Shown here: positions 28,617 to 37,678 of the stretch, piece after piece
How the letters are laid out: each line of letters begins with the position of its first letter
Position numbering within the stretch: position 1 is the stretch's first letter
Origin: Acinetobacter bouvetii
Lineage (GTDB): Bacteria; Pseudomonadota; Gammaproteobacteria; Pseudomonadales; Moraxellaceae
NCBI RefSeq assembly: GCF_902753875.1
Contig: NZ_CADDTS010000025.1
Coordinates: forward strand, 61,913-125,912
Reading direction: 5' to 3'
Length of the DNA: 64,000 bases
Notes under the pieces: generated by a model
What the model saw: the letters and a program-made list of their open reading frames with translations, nothing else
What the model was told of the DNA's origin: nothing
Databases searched by the model: none
Program-made: the position numbers and the translations under genes

Positions 28617-29768
28617 ATGTCATCTGGTTTTGAAACCTTAAATTTACATCCCAAACTGAAACAAGCGATTGATGCTTTAGGTTTCAAAGAAATGACACCT
28701 ATTCAGGAAAAGGTTTTAAAATTCACTTTGGCAGGTCATGATGCCATTGGTCGTGCTCAAACCGGTACGGGCAAAACTGCGGCTTTTCTGGTCAGTGTGA
28801 TTAACGATTTACTGAATAATCCAATCAAGGAACAGCGCTATCGTGGTGAACCGCGTGCCCTGATTCTTGCGCCAACCCGTGAATTGGCCTTGCAAATTGA
28901 AAGTGATGCCAAAGCCTTGACCAAATTCACCGATTTGCATCTGGTAACTTTGCTAGGTGGTGTAGATTTTGATAAACAAAAAGCACAGTTGGATAAACAG
29001 CCAGTCGATATTATTGTTGCGACACCAGGCCGTCTAATTGATTTTGTAGAACAAAAAGAAGTTTGGCTGGACCAGATCGAATTTTTGGTGATTGATGAAG
29101 CTGACCGTTTGCTAGACATGGGTTTTATTCCATCGGTAAAACGTATTGTGCGTTTCTCACCGCGTAAAGAACAACGTCAAACCTTAATGTTCTCTGCAAC
29201 TTTTAGTTATGATGTGTTGAATCTGGCACAGCAGTGGTTATTTGAACCCGTCACTGTTGAAATTGAGCCAGAGAAGAAAACCAATGCAGATGTTGAACAA
29301 CGTGTTTATATGGTTGCAAAAACTGATAAATACAAGTTGCTGCAAGAAATTTTACGCGATGAGCCGATTGAAAAAGTTATGATCTTTGCCAATCGTCGTG
29401 ATCAGGTACGTAAGCTGTATGATCATTTGAAAAAAGACGGTTATAAAGTCGTGATGCTGTCTGGTGAAATTGCACAAGACAAACGCTTGAAAATGCTCGA
29501 TCAATTTAAACATGGTCAACATAATATTATGATTGCCACCGATGTCGCGGGCCGTGGTATTCATGTGGATGGTGTATCTCATGTCATCAACTTTACCTTG
29601 CCAGAACAGTCGGATGATTATGTACACCGGATTGGTCGTACCGGTCGTGCGGGTACGCGTGGTGTGAGTATCAGTTTCTTGTCTGAAGATGACGCGTTCT
29701 ATCTTCCGGAAATTGAAAAGGCGATTGGTCAGAAATTGCCACTGACCCGATTGGAAGGTTATTGTTAA
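28617..29768 (+). CDS. rhlB: DEAD-box RNA helicase, RhlB-like
   Basis: A 383-residue ATP-dependent RNA helicase. Motifs appear in order: Q motif (TPIQEKVL), motif I AQTGTGKT, Ia PTRELALQ, II DEAD, III SAT, V TDVAGRGI and VI HRIGRTGRAG. It ends soon after the second RecA domain without the long basic tail of RhlE/DeaD types, which suits RhlB, a degradosome-linked helicase in other gammaproteobacteria. The symbol rests on overall resemblance and length. Confidence 0.88.
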   Translation: MSSGFETLNLHPKLKQAIDALGFKEMTPIQEKVLKFTLAGHDAIGRAQTGTGKTAAFLVSVINDLLNNPIKEQRYRGEPRALILAPTRELALQIESDAKALTKFTDLHLVTLLGGVDFDKQKAQLDKQPVDIIVATPGRLIDFVEQKEVWLDQIEFLVIDEADRLLDMGFIPSVKRIVRFSPRKEQRQTLMFSATFSYDVLNLAQQWLFEPVTVEIEPEKKTNADVEQRVYMVAKTDKYKLLQEILRDEPIEKVMIFANRRDQVRKLYDHLKKDGYKVVMLSGEIAQDKRLKMLDQFKHGQHNIMIATDVAGRGIHVDGVSHVINFTLPEQSDDYVHRIGRTGRAGTRGVSISFLSEDDAFYLPEIEKAIGQKLPLTRLEGYC

Positions 29769-29787
29769 TTTGAAAATGTAAATTTAA

Positions 29788-29816
29788 AAAAGCCGCTGAA
29801 ATCAGCGGCTTCTTTA
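29788..29816 (+). terminator. Terminator of the helicase gene
   Basis: AAGCCGCTG-AAAT-CAGCGGCTT followed by CTTTATT. Confidence 0.85.
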
Positions 29817-29867
29817 TTAGCATCTATTAAATATAGATTGCTGTATTGATTGAAGATTAGCTTAGGC

Positions 29868-30248
29868 TTAGTTGGCTCTGCAGCTAAAGGTCAGTACGGT
29901 TTGATAGTCTTCATCACGTGCTAGGCTGCCACTTTTACCAGCTAAAGTTCCCAGCACACTGGTGGCCGCTTGAATCATTTGTCCGGTTTTTTCATCCACA
30001 ACACCTTTTAAAGCGCCATTGTAATCAGTCTTTTCATTCACGACGACTGGTGTTGCTTTCTTGCCACAGGTGTTGTTTGCAGCAGCAATCGCGTTGTTTT
30101 TAGAAATTAAGCTGCTTTTCCCGATACCGGTCACTTCGTACTGGTTATTTTCTTTTTGAACGGCTAAAGAAGTGGTTGGATTAGAGGCACAGGCCGTTAA
30201 GGCAACAGCTGCAGCAATGGTGGAAGTGAGTGCAAAGGCTTGATTCAT
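29868..30248 (-). CDS. Small lipoprotein of unknown function
   Basis: The frame extends to 30341, but the start at 30248 (MNQAFALTST) is clear: AGGGGAAA precedes it and a signal peptide with lipobox VALTAC follows. The 126-residue precursor gives an envelope lipoprotein of about 108 residues with two further cysteines (NTCGKK and FSCRAN). They could form a disulfide. Glycine/alanine-rich motifs (AIAAANNTC) resemble some YecR-like or GLGYP-type lipoproteins, but no family is assigned. Confidence 0.8.
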   Translation of the reverse strand: MNQAFALTSTIAAAVALTACASNPTTSLAVQKENNQYEVTGIGKSSLISKNNAIAAANNTCGKKATPVVVNEKTDYNGALKGVVDEKTGQMIQAATSVLGTLAGKSGSLARDEDYQTVLTFSCRAN

Positions 30249-30474
30249 CTTTTTCCCCTGGGTAGTTTTTAAATGAATTAAGGTTATTGAAACATGATTT
30301 TTTGAATGATTTTTGAAGGACTTGTATAAAATATGCTGCATTTATATGGTTGCTCTGTGATGAACCTGCTTTTAAGGCTCAGATGCAAGGGCAACATTGA
30401 CTCAATGCTCTAGAGTATCAGAAGCAGAATATGCTAATCTTAATGCCATATTTGAGTACATAGATATAGAATCA

Positions 30475-31050
30475 ATGACGGATTTAGCGGTAGATACGGT
30501 TCATCAGAATATTCATCAACGTCAGTCCATTGGGCATTTGGTGGAGCCTGCACCCAATGCAGCGCAGCTGGAAAAAGCCTTCCAGGCGGCACTGACAGCA
30601 CCCGATCATCACCGTTTAAAGCCCACCCGTTTTGTGGTGATTCCTACGGATCAGTGCGAAGCTTTTGGTGAATTGTTATCTAAAGCGCTGGCAGATTTGG
30701 GCGAAACAGATCAGGCTCAGCTGGATCGGGTGAAAAACCACCCATTTCGTGCGCCACTTCTGGTTTTAGCGCTGACCAAATTTCAGCCCCATCCCAAAGT
30801 ACCGAATTTTGAACAAACCTTGAGTACGGGCGCGGCCATCCAAAACTTTTTATTGTCTTTGCAAGCGCAAGGGTTTTCTACCATGTGGCGAAGTGGGGCT
30901 GTAGTTGAGTCAGTTTTATTTAAGCAAAGTTTAGGGCTGGCAAAGGATGATTTAATTTCTGGGATTATTTATATTGGAACCGCAATCAAAGCGATTCCAG
31001 CGCGTGAACCCCTGGATACACAAAATTATGTCAGTTATTGGAACAAATAA
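30475..31050 (+). CDS. YdjA-type nitroreductase family protein
   Basis: FMN-dependent NAD(P)H oxidoreductase fold of 191 residues. The N-terminal HQNIHQRQSIGHLVEPAP and DHHRLKPTRFVVI (FMN phosphate binding) match the compact YdjA group. A C-terminal GFSTMWRSGAVVES segment follows. Substrates are probably nitro or quinone compounds. The frame is open from a TTG at 30397, but ATG 30475 matches family starts; the ribosome site is weak. It precedes gpsA by 33 bases. Confidence 0.85.
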   Translation: MTDLAVDTVHQNIHQRQSIGHLVEPAPNAAQLEKAFQAALTAPDHHRLKPTRFVVIPTDQCEAFGELLSKALADLGETDQAQLDRVKNHPFRAPLLVLALTKFQPHPKVPNFEQTLSTGAAIQNFLLSLQAQGFSTMWRSGAVVESVLFKQSLGLAKDDLISGIIYIGTAIKAIPAREPLDTQNYVSYWNK

Positions 31051-31083
31051 CTGTTTAGCATCATGAGTTGAGATATAAAAATA

Positions 31084-32157
31084 ATGTCAGAGTTGAAATT
31101 TTCAGATCTTGTTGAACCGGTTGTGGTTGATCAAAAAACGGCCTTAAGGGTGACGATTTTAGGTGGTGGTAGTTTTGGTACGGCCATGGCCAATACCGCT
31201 GTGCGTAATGGCTGTGACACCATGATCTGGATTCGTGATGAAGCTGCAGCTGCAGAAATCAATCAAAACCATGTCAATAAACGTTATTTACCGGATTTTA
31301 TTTTAGAACCGGGTTTAAAGGCAGTGACGGACTTGGAAATTGCAGTTACGCATCGTGACATTATTTTGGTGGCGATTCCGAGCCATTCTTTTCGTGATGT
31401 GCTCAAACAAATCAAGCCTTTTATTACTTCGCAAGCAGTTGTGTCTTTAACCAAAGGGATTGAAGCTAAAACCTTTCACTTCATGAGTGATATTATTCGT
31501 GAAGAATTACCTGAAGTGCCTTATGGTGTACTGTCTGGACCAAATTTAGCCAAAGAAATTATGGCTGGTCAGCCGGCAGGTACAGTCATTGCAAGCCAGT
31601 CAGAACTGGTGCGTTATGCGGTGCAACAAGCCTTGCACAGTGCATTGTTCCGCGTATTTGCCAGTGATGATGTGCATGGTGTGGAATTGGGTGGGGCATT
31701 GAAAAATATCTATGCCGTGGCCATGGGCATGGCGGCTGCCTATAAAGTGGGTGAAAATACCAAGAGTATGATTCTAACCCGTGCCTTGGCGGAAATGAGT
31801 CGTTTTGCAGTAAAACTCGGTGCTAATCCTTTGACTTTCCTAGGTTTGTCAGGTGTTGGTGATTTATTTGCGACCTGTAATAGTCCGCTCAGCCGTAACT
31901 ATCAGGTGGGTTTTGCTTTGGGTTCAGGTAAGACCTTGGAGCAGGCCACCAAAGAACTGGGTCAAACTGCGGAAGGGATTAATACCATTGTGCAGGTACG
32001 TAGCCGTTCTGAAGAACTGGATGTGTACATGCCAATTACCAGCGCACTCTATGACGTGATTTTTGAAGGTGCTCCGCCTTTAAGTATTGCACTTTCCCTG
32101 ATGAAAAACGGGCATCGTAGTGATGTAGAATTTGTTTTGCCACATCATGAAGTCTAA
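31084..32157 (+). CDS. gpsA: Glycerol-3-phosphate dehydrogenase [NAD(P)+]
   Basis: Makes sn-glycerol-3-phosphate from dihydroxyacetone phosphate for phospholipid synthesis. The 357-residue protein has NAD-binding GGGSFGTAMA, SLTKGIEAKT, SGPNLAKEI, and the catalytic lysine region ALKNIYAVAMGMA. An N-terminal extension of about 18 residues precedes the Rossmann fold. A GspLM/SixA cluster follows on the same strand. Confidence 0.97.
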   Translation: MSELKFSDLVEPVVVDQKTALRVTILGGGSFGTAMANTAVRNGCDTMIWIRDEAAAAEINQNHVNKRYLPDFILEPGLKAVTDLEIAVTHRDIILVAIPSHSFRDVLKQIKPFITSQAVVSLTKGIEAKTFHFMSDIIREELPEVPYGVLSGPNLAKEIMAGQPAGTVIASQSELVRYAVQQALHSALFRVFASDDVHGVELGGALKNIYAVAMGMAAAYKVGENTKSMILTRALAEMSRFAVKLGANPLTFLGLSGVGDLFATCNSPLSRNYQVGFALGSGKTLEQATKELGQTAEGINTIVQVRSRSEELDVYMPITSALYDVIFEGAPPLSIALSLMKNGHRSDVEFVLPHHEV

Positions 32158-32230
32158 TTTCGAAAACAATAAAATATCACGGTCATAATGCGTGCTTATA
32201 ATGACTGCATACTGGAAATAAGGAAATTTT

Positions 32231-32686
32231 ATGCAACTCACTTTAATCCGTCATGGTGAAGCTTCTCCTGCGGTGCATGGAAAGGATGAAACACGTCCCT
32301 TAACCGAGCGAGGGCATATGCAGGCGCAACAAACAGCTGAATATTTAAAGGATTTGATCCGACCGGATGTTTTTGTGGTCAGTCCGTTGGTTCGTGCACA
32401 GGAAACTTTGGCGCATCTGCAACACTATTTTAAAGATGTGCCTGTAATGGTCTGTAATAAGATTAAGCCAGATGATGATGCAGGACAGGCAGTGGACTGG
32501 CTATCACAGTTGCCGTATGAGTCGGTGGTTGTAGTGTGCCACATGAATGTGGTGGCACATATTGCATCGTTATTGACATCAGAGCCTTTTCATCCGTATG
32601 CTTTGGCAGAAGCACGAATTTATGAACAGGCAGTAATTGCAACTGGATTGTCTACACAGTTAAAAAGCTTTATTCCAAACGCATAA
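32231..32686 (+). CDS. sixA: SixA phosphohistidine phosphatase
   Basis: A 151-residue histidine phosphatase that in E. coli removes phosphate from the histidine of ArcB and of the PtsP/NPr system. The RHG motif at residues 7-9 (LIRHGEASP) carries the catalytic His; SPLVRAQET and VCHMNVVAHI complete the active site. AAGGAAA precedes the ATG. gspL begins 30 bases after it, so cotranscription is likely, although a functional link is not established. Confidence 0.93.
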   Translation: MQLTLIRHGEASPAVHGKDETRPLTERGHMQAQQTAEYLKDLIRPDVFVVSPLVRAQETLAHLQHYFKDVPVMVCNKIKPDDDAGQAVDWLSQLPYESVVVVCHMNVVAHIASLLTSEPFHPYALAEARIYEQAVIATGLSTQLKSFIPNA

Positions 32687-32716
32687 CATATTAATTAAAA
32701 CGGCAGAACAATATTA

Positions 32717-33856
32717 ATGTTGTATTTATGGATGCCTGAAGCCAATGGGGTTTGGCAATGGTCAACTGGAGAGCACTGGTCTCAGGCCTCTAGTCTTGAG
32801 CATTTGATTCAGGAAACTCAGGCCTATCATGGGCGGGAAGCGGTGGTTTTTTTTCCAAGCCGTGATGTGCAAATGCTGCAGCAAACTTTAGCCAAAGCAC
32901 AATATAAGAAACTGGGTGCGGAAGGGGTAAAGTACCTGCTGGAAGAATTTGTGGTTCTGCCCATAGATTCCATGAAAGTCTTACATCATTTTCAAAATCC
33001 GGATCAATTGTTTATTTTGGGTATGGCTAATAGTACGGTTGAAACCTTGCAACATGCCTTAAGCCTGATTCCGGTGAAAATCATTTCCTTATTGCCTGAT
33101 TTTCTGATTTTACCAGTTCCGGAAGCTGGGCAAACTGTAATTGCCAATGTATCCGGTCGTTTACTGGTGCGTGAAAATGAATTTATGGGCAATTCGGTGG
33201 ATGATCTGGCGCTGTTTCTTGATTATCAGCCTGAAGGGCAACGCTATAAAATTTGTAATTTTACCGCGGAGCAAATGCAAAGCCTTGAAGCCATGCTGAC
33301 GCAGGAGCAGATTGAATCTTTTCATTATGAACTACCGGCACTCAAAAAAGCCCATAATCATCCCTTTAACATTTTGCCCAAAGCTAAAAATAGTCAGGGT
33401 ATATTTGGCTATTGGAAGGCCTGTGCAGCGGTGCTGGTCGCGGCATTAATGGTTCAGTTTAGTTATGATGCTACGCGTTGGTATAAGTATAAACAGGTGG
33501 CTGATCAGACTGCGGTACAAGCCGTGGATCAATATAAATACTGGTTTGGTCCCAATAGTCGTGTGACTGAACAGAATTTGAAAAGCCAGTTTGAAAGTCA
33601 TCTACGATTAAATAAAAGTGCTAATACACAGGCTTTGCAGTTACTTAGCCGTATTGGTCCAGTACTGATGCAAAATCAGATTGTGGCCAATCGTATCGCT
33701 TATGATGCTTCTATCTTAAATATGGAATTGAAAGCCAATTCTGCCGCAGCTTTGCAAAATTTAACCCAGCAACTCAATCAGCAAGGCTTCAAAGTTGAAT
33801 TAGGTAATATTCAGCCAAATGGTACGGGTGCAATTGGATTGGTGAAAATACAATAA
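32717..33856 (+). CDS. gspL: Type II secretion system protein GspL
   Basis: Inner-membrane platform component of the general secretion pathway that links the GspE ATPase to the assembly platform. The 379-residue protein has an actin-like cytoplasmic N-domain, one membrane segment (KACAAVLVAALMVQFSY, about residues 235-251) and a periplasmic ferredoxin-like domain. It overlaps gspM by one base. Other gsp genes are not in this window, as expected for the scattered T2SS loci of Acinetobacter. Confidence 0.9.
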   Translation: MLYLWMPEANGVWQWSTGEHWSQASSLEHLIQETQAYHGREAVVFFPSRDVQMLQQTLAKAQYKKLGAEGVKYLLEEFVVLPIDSMKVLHHFQNPDQLFILGMANSTVETLQHALSLIPVKIISLLPDFLILPVPEAGQTVIANVSGRLLVRENEFMGNSVDDLALFLDYQPEGQRYKICNFTAEQMQSLEAMLTQEQIESFHYELPALKKAHNHPFNILPKAKNSQGIFGYWKACAAVLVAALMVQFSYDATRWYKYKQVADQTAVQAVDQYKYWFGPNSRVTEQNLKSQFESHLRLNKSANTQALQLLSRIGPVLMQNQIVANRIAYDASILNMELKANSAAALQNLTQQLNQQGFKVELGNIQPNGTGAIGLVKIQ

Positions 33857-34335
33857 TGAATACAACCGAAAAACTGCAAAACTCGATCGATCAATGGCTG
33901 GAAAGTGTTACAGATTATCTGGATCGGCTTTCTGTTCGTGAACGTTATATGGTGATCTTTACCACAATTTTTGTTGTGGTTGCGGCTCTGGGTTCGGCAC
34001 TTTGGTATATGCATGCTGCAGCCAATAAGCAGCAGAATCGTGTCAATGATTTAAAAGATATGATGGTCTGGATGCAAAGCAATGCCGTAACCATGAAACC
34101 GGCGGATGATTTGCAGTTAACGGCTGCGGAAAAAGTTCAGCGTGTGGCTCAACAACAGGGTTTATCGGTGGCTTCCCAGCAATCTGGTGAACAAATTCAG
34201 ATTGTGGCAGCGCATGAAAATTATGCGGTTTTGGCCAATTTTTTAACCCAAATGGTGCAAATGGGGCTAAGTCTTGAAAAAATAGAATTAATTTCAGATG
34301 CAGGTCAGATCAAATTAACAGCGACAGTACAATAA
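33856..34335 (+). CDS. gspM: Type II secretion system protein GspM
   Basis: A 159-residue bitopic inner-membrane protein. A short cytoplasmic N-terminus, a membrane helix (VIFTTIFVVVAALGSALWYM, residues about 33-52), and a periplasmic domain match the GspM plan. It stabilises GspL, and the TAATG overlap with gspL supports stoichiometric coupled translation. Confidence 0.9.
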   Translation: MNTTEKLQNSIDQWLESVTDYLDRLSVRERYMVIFTTIFVVVAALGSALWYMHAAANKQQNRVNDLKDMMVWMQSNAVTMKPADDLQLTAAEKVQRVAQQQGLSVASQQSGEQIQIVAAHENYAVLANFLTQMVQMGLSLEKIELISDAGQIKLTATVQ

Positions 34336-34425
34336 AGGGTAAAAATAAAGATCTGCTAAGCATGGTGTTTTCTATGGGCTATGCCTATAATATGGCGACT
34401 TAAAAAGCAGTAGACTTTTATAGAT

Positions 34426-35439
34426 ATGTTGTATTCTCTTGCCCGCCCTTTGTTGTTTTCCTTAGCACCAGAGCGTGCACATGAGCTCACACTATCGTTA
34501 TTGAAATCAGCTCATCGCATGGGCATGATGCGTCAAAACGTAGCGTCTAATAAACCTGTGACCTGTATGGGGATTGAATTTCCCAATCCGGTAGGTTTGG
34601 CCGCTGGTTTGGACAAAAATGGCGCTTATATTGATGCCCTGGCAGGTCTGGGCTTTGGTTTTATTGAAATCGGAACCATTACCCCACGCCCGCAGTCCGG
34701 CAATCCGCATCCCCGTTTATTCCGTTTACCTGAAGCCAAAGCCATTATTAACCGTATGGGATTCAATAATGATGGGGTAGACAAACTCATTGAAAATGTC
34801 AAAGCGGCAAAATTCAAAGGCATTTTAGGCATTAATATTGGTAAAAATGCCGATACGCCGGTTGAAAATGCCGTTGATGATTATCTGATTTGTCTGGAAA
34901 AAGTCTACAATTACGCCTCTTATATTACCGTCAATATTTCCTCACCCAACACCAAAAATTTGCGTAGTCTGCAAAGTGGTGATGCGCTAACCGAATTGTT
35001 GCAAACTTTAAGAAAGCGTCAGCTTGAACTGGCTGAAGAACATCAGCATTATGTCCCTTTGGTGCTTAAGGTTGCGCCGGATCTCACGGCCGAAGATATC
35101 GAATTTATTGCCAAACAATTGCTTCAGTTTAAAATTGATGGTTTGATTGTTACCAATACCACATTATCACGTGAAGGCGTGGAAAATCTCAAACACGGCA
35201 ATGAAGCAGGCGGTTTGTCCGGTGCGCCGGTATTTGAGAAAAGTACCGCGTGTCTGGCGGCATTTTCCAAAGTGTTAAAAGGTCAAATTCCATTGATTGG
35301 TGTGGGTGGTATTTTGTCAGGTGAGCAGGCCGTTGCAAAACAACAGGCCGGTGCCAGCCTTGTACAAATTTATAGTGGCCTCATATATACAGGCCCAACT
35401 CTAGTCAAAGATTGCGTTGATGCTTTAAATACACCATGA
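34426..35439 (+). CDS. pyrD: Dihydroorotate dehydrogenase (quinone), class 2
   Basis: Membrane-associated FMN enzyme oxidising dihydroorotate to orotate with quinone. The 337-residue protein has an N-terminal amphipathic membrane-binding helix ([20 protein letters not shown]). Family motifs are [31 protein letters not shown] and [11 protein letters not shown]. The class-2 catalytic serine is in the NISSPNT loop. It overlaps cvpA by the ATGA motif at 35436-35439. Confidence 0.97.
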   Translation: MLYSLARPLLFSLAPERAHELTLSLLKSAHRMGMMRQNVASNKPVTCMGIEFPNPVGLAAGLDKNGAYIDALAGLGFGFIEIGTITPRPQSGNPHPRLFRLPEAKAIINRMGFNNDGVDKLIENVKAAKFKGILGINIGKNADTPVENAVDDYLICLEKVYNYASYITVNISSPNTKNLRSLQSGDALTELLQTLRKRQLELAEEHQHYVPLVLKVAPDLTAEDIEFIAKQLLQFKIDGLIVTNTTLSREGVENLKHGNEAGGLSGAPVFEKSTACLAAFSKVLKGQIPLIGVGGILSGEQAVAKQQAGASLVQIYSGLIYTGPTLVKDCVDALNTP

Positions 35440-36023
35440 ATACACTGGATATTGTCATACTGATTATTTTGCTCATTGGAGGGCTCAACGGTTTGCGACA
35501 AGGATTGGTTTCAGCCTTTGCGAACTTGGTAGGATGGATTTTTGCGCTGATTGTGGGCGCAAAATATGCAGCCATTCTAGCACCTTCGATGATCTCACTC
35601 AGTGCAGATCCAGTGGTACAAAAAATTGCAGCTTTTGCATTTATTGTATTGGTGATGGTGGTTTTAACCTGGATTATTACCTCATTACTCAACAAAATAT
35701 TAAAGAGCCTAAAACTTGGTCCACTCAACCGTCTGGCGGGTGGTGCCTTTGGCTCTTTAAAGGGTTTATTGATTGTACTCATTACCATGCAGGGTGTTGG
35801 TCCCTGGGTGGAAAGTTCTCCGCATTGGAAACAATCTAAATTCGTACAACTCCTGATCCCTTATGCACCATGGGCAGCCGAGCTTTCCAAAGAAGCCGCG
35901 CATGGCGCGCTGAATCATATCAAGTCCGATGAAGGTGCGCCGACATCTTCCGACTCATCGTCTGTTCAAACGCAGAAGCATGCAGCGCGTACAGATGAAT
36001 CAACGAATAATCCTTTTTATTAA
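35436..36023 (+). CDS. cvpA: CvpA family membrane protein
   Basis: A 195-residue inner-membrane protein with four hydrophobic segments ([20 protein letters not shown] start). The polar C-terminal tail is rich in S/T. E. coli cvpA is required for colicin V production and sits directly before purF. The same order is kept here, with 24 bases to purF and a four-base overlap with pyrD. Confidence 0.93.
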   Translation: MNTLDIVILIILLIGGLNGLRQGLVSAFANLVGWIFALIVGAKYAAILAPSMISLSADPVVQKIAAFAFIVLVMVVLTWIITSLLNKILKSLKLGPLNRLAGGAFGSLKGLLIVLITMQGVGPWVESSPHWKQSKFVQLLIPYAPWAAELSKEAAHGALNHIKSDEGAPTSSDSSSVQTQKHAARTDESTNNPFY

Positions 36024-36047
36024 TCCTAGCTTGTTTGCGAGGTTGCT

Positions 36048-37586
36048 ATGTGTGGAGTAGTTGGTATAGCTGGTAAGTCACCTGTTAACCAAATGTTGTT
36101 TGATGCATTGACGATGTTACAACATCGTGGTCAAGATGCAGCCGGAATAGTAACTTGTCATGAAGGGCGGTTGTTCCTACGTAAAGACAACGGTATGGTG
36201 CGAGACGTCTTTCATACGCGTCACATGCGTGCATTGCTAGGTAATTACGGTATTGGTCATGTACGTTATCCAACAGCAGGTTCTTCAAGTAGTGCAGAAG
36301 CACAGCCATTTTATGTGAACTCGCCTTATGGGATCACGCTGGCGCACAATGGTAACTTGACCAACGCTGAAGAAATTCACGATGATTTGTTCAAAACTGA
36401 TCTTCGTCACATGAATACCGATTCGGATTCAGAAGTTCTGCTTAACGTATTTGCGCATGAATTGCAAAAACGTGGCAAATTAAATCCGACAGCGGAGGAT
36501 GTTTTCCATGTGGTTTCACGTGTGCATGAGCGTTGTAAAGGTGGTTATGCAGTTGTAGCCATGATTACCGGTCATGGTCTGGTGGGTTTTCGTGATCCAA
36601 ACGGTATTCGTCCACTCATTTACGGTTCACGCGAAACTGAAGCAGGTAAAGAATATATCTTGGCTTCAGAATCCGTGGCGATTACTGCACTAGGTTTTAA
36701 AGTAGAGCGTGATGTTGCACCGGGTGAGGCGGTATTCATTGATTCAAAAGGTAATTTATTTACTCATCAATGTGCGGCTAATCCTGAATATCGTCCCTGT
36801 ATTTTTGAATATGTATATTTTGCTCGTCCTGATGCTACCATTGATGGGATTTCAGTATATAAAGCCCGTTTAAAAATGGGTGAAAAACTGGCACAAAAAA
36901 TCCTGCGTGAATGGAGTGATGAGCATGATATTGACGTGGTTATTCCAATTCCGGATACCTCACGGACTTCAGCTTTAGAGCTTGCTAATACTTTAGGTGT
37001 TAAATTCCGCGAAGGCTTTATGAAGAACCGCTATATTGGTCGTACCTTCATTATGCCGGGTCAACAGCAACGTAAAAAATCGGTACGTCAAAAGTTGAAC
37101 CCTGTGGAACTGGAATTTCAGGACAAGAACGTATTGCTGGTCGATGACTCGATTGTACGCGGTACTACCTGTAACGAAATTATTCAGATGGCACGTGATG
37201 CCGGTGCGAAGAAAGTATTCTTTGCTTCAGCAGCACCAATGGTGAAATATCCAAACGTGTATGGTATTGATATGCCAGCAAAATCTGAACTGATTGCTTC
37301 AGGTCGAAGTGTTGAAGAGATTCGTGAAATTATTGGTGCAGACCGTTTGATTTTCCAGGATCTGGAAGATTTAAAAGGGGCAGTTCGTACCAGCAAAGTA
37401 CCGGCATTGCAGGAATTTGATTGTTCCGTGTTTGATGGTGTGTATGTGGCTGGTGGTATTAATGCTGAATATCTGGATGACCTGCAACAAAAACGTAGCG
37501 AAAGCGCGAAAAAGTCAAAAGATGGTTATATCGATGTCAATATTGATGCAGCATCAGTCGATCTGACTGGCTTGAAAGAAGAATAA
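36048..37586 (+). CDS. purF: Amidophosphoribosyltransferase PurF
   Basis: First committed enzyme of purine synthesis, using glutamine and PRPP to make phosphoribosylamine. The protein has 512 residues. Cys2 after the initiator Met (MCGVVGIAG) is the glutaminase nucleophile, with no propeptide. The PRPP loop [13 protein letters not shown] and [15 protein letters not shown] are intact. The type is E. coli-like, without Fe-S cysteine ligands. Confidence 0.98.
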   Translation: MCGVVGIAGKSPVNQMLFDALTMLQHRGQDAAGIVTCHEGRLFLRKDNGMVRDVFHTRHMRALLGNYGIGHVRYPTAGSSSSAEAQPFYVNSPYGITLAHNGNLTNAEEIHDDLFKTDLRHMNTDSDSEVLLNVFAHELQKRGKLNPTAEDVFHVVSRVHERCKGGYAVVAMITGHGLVGFRDPNGIRPLIYGSRETEAGKEYILASESVAITALGFKVERDVAPGEAVFIDSKGNLFTHQCAANPEYRPCIFEYVYFARPDATIDGISVYKARLKMGEKLAQKILREWSDEHDIDVVIPIPDTSRTSALELANTLGVKFREGFMKNRYIGRTFIMPGQQQRKKSVRQKLNPVELEFQDKNVLLVDDSIVRGTTCNEIIQMARDAGAKKVFFASAAPMVKYPNVYGIDMPAKSELIASGRSVEEIREIIGADRLIFQDLEDLKGAVRTSKVPALQEFDCSVFDGVYVAGGINAEYLDDLQQKRSESAKKSKDGYIDVNIDAASVDLTGLKEE

Positions 37587-37606
37587 AATTCTTGTTTTAG
37601 GTAATG

Positions 37607-37632
37607 AAAAAGCGGGAATTTCCCGCTTTTTT
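37607..37632 (+). terminator. Terminator of the pyrD-cvpA-purF unit
   Basis: AAAAGCGGGA / TCCCGCTTTT with a very short loop and T run. Confidence 0.85.
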
Positions 37633-37678
37633 AATTTATGATGGCTAAATAAGTACAATGTAATAAAGGAACTTTACA

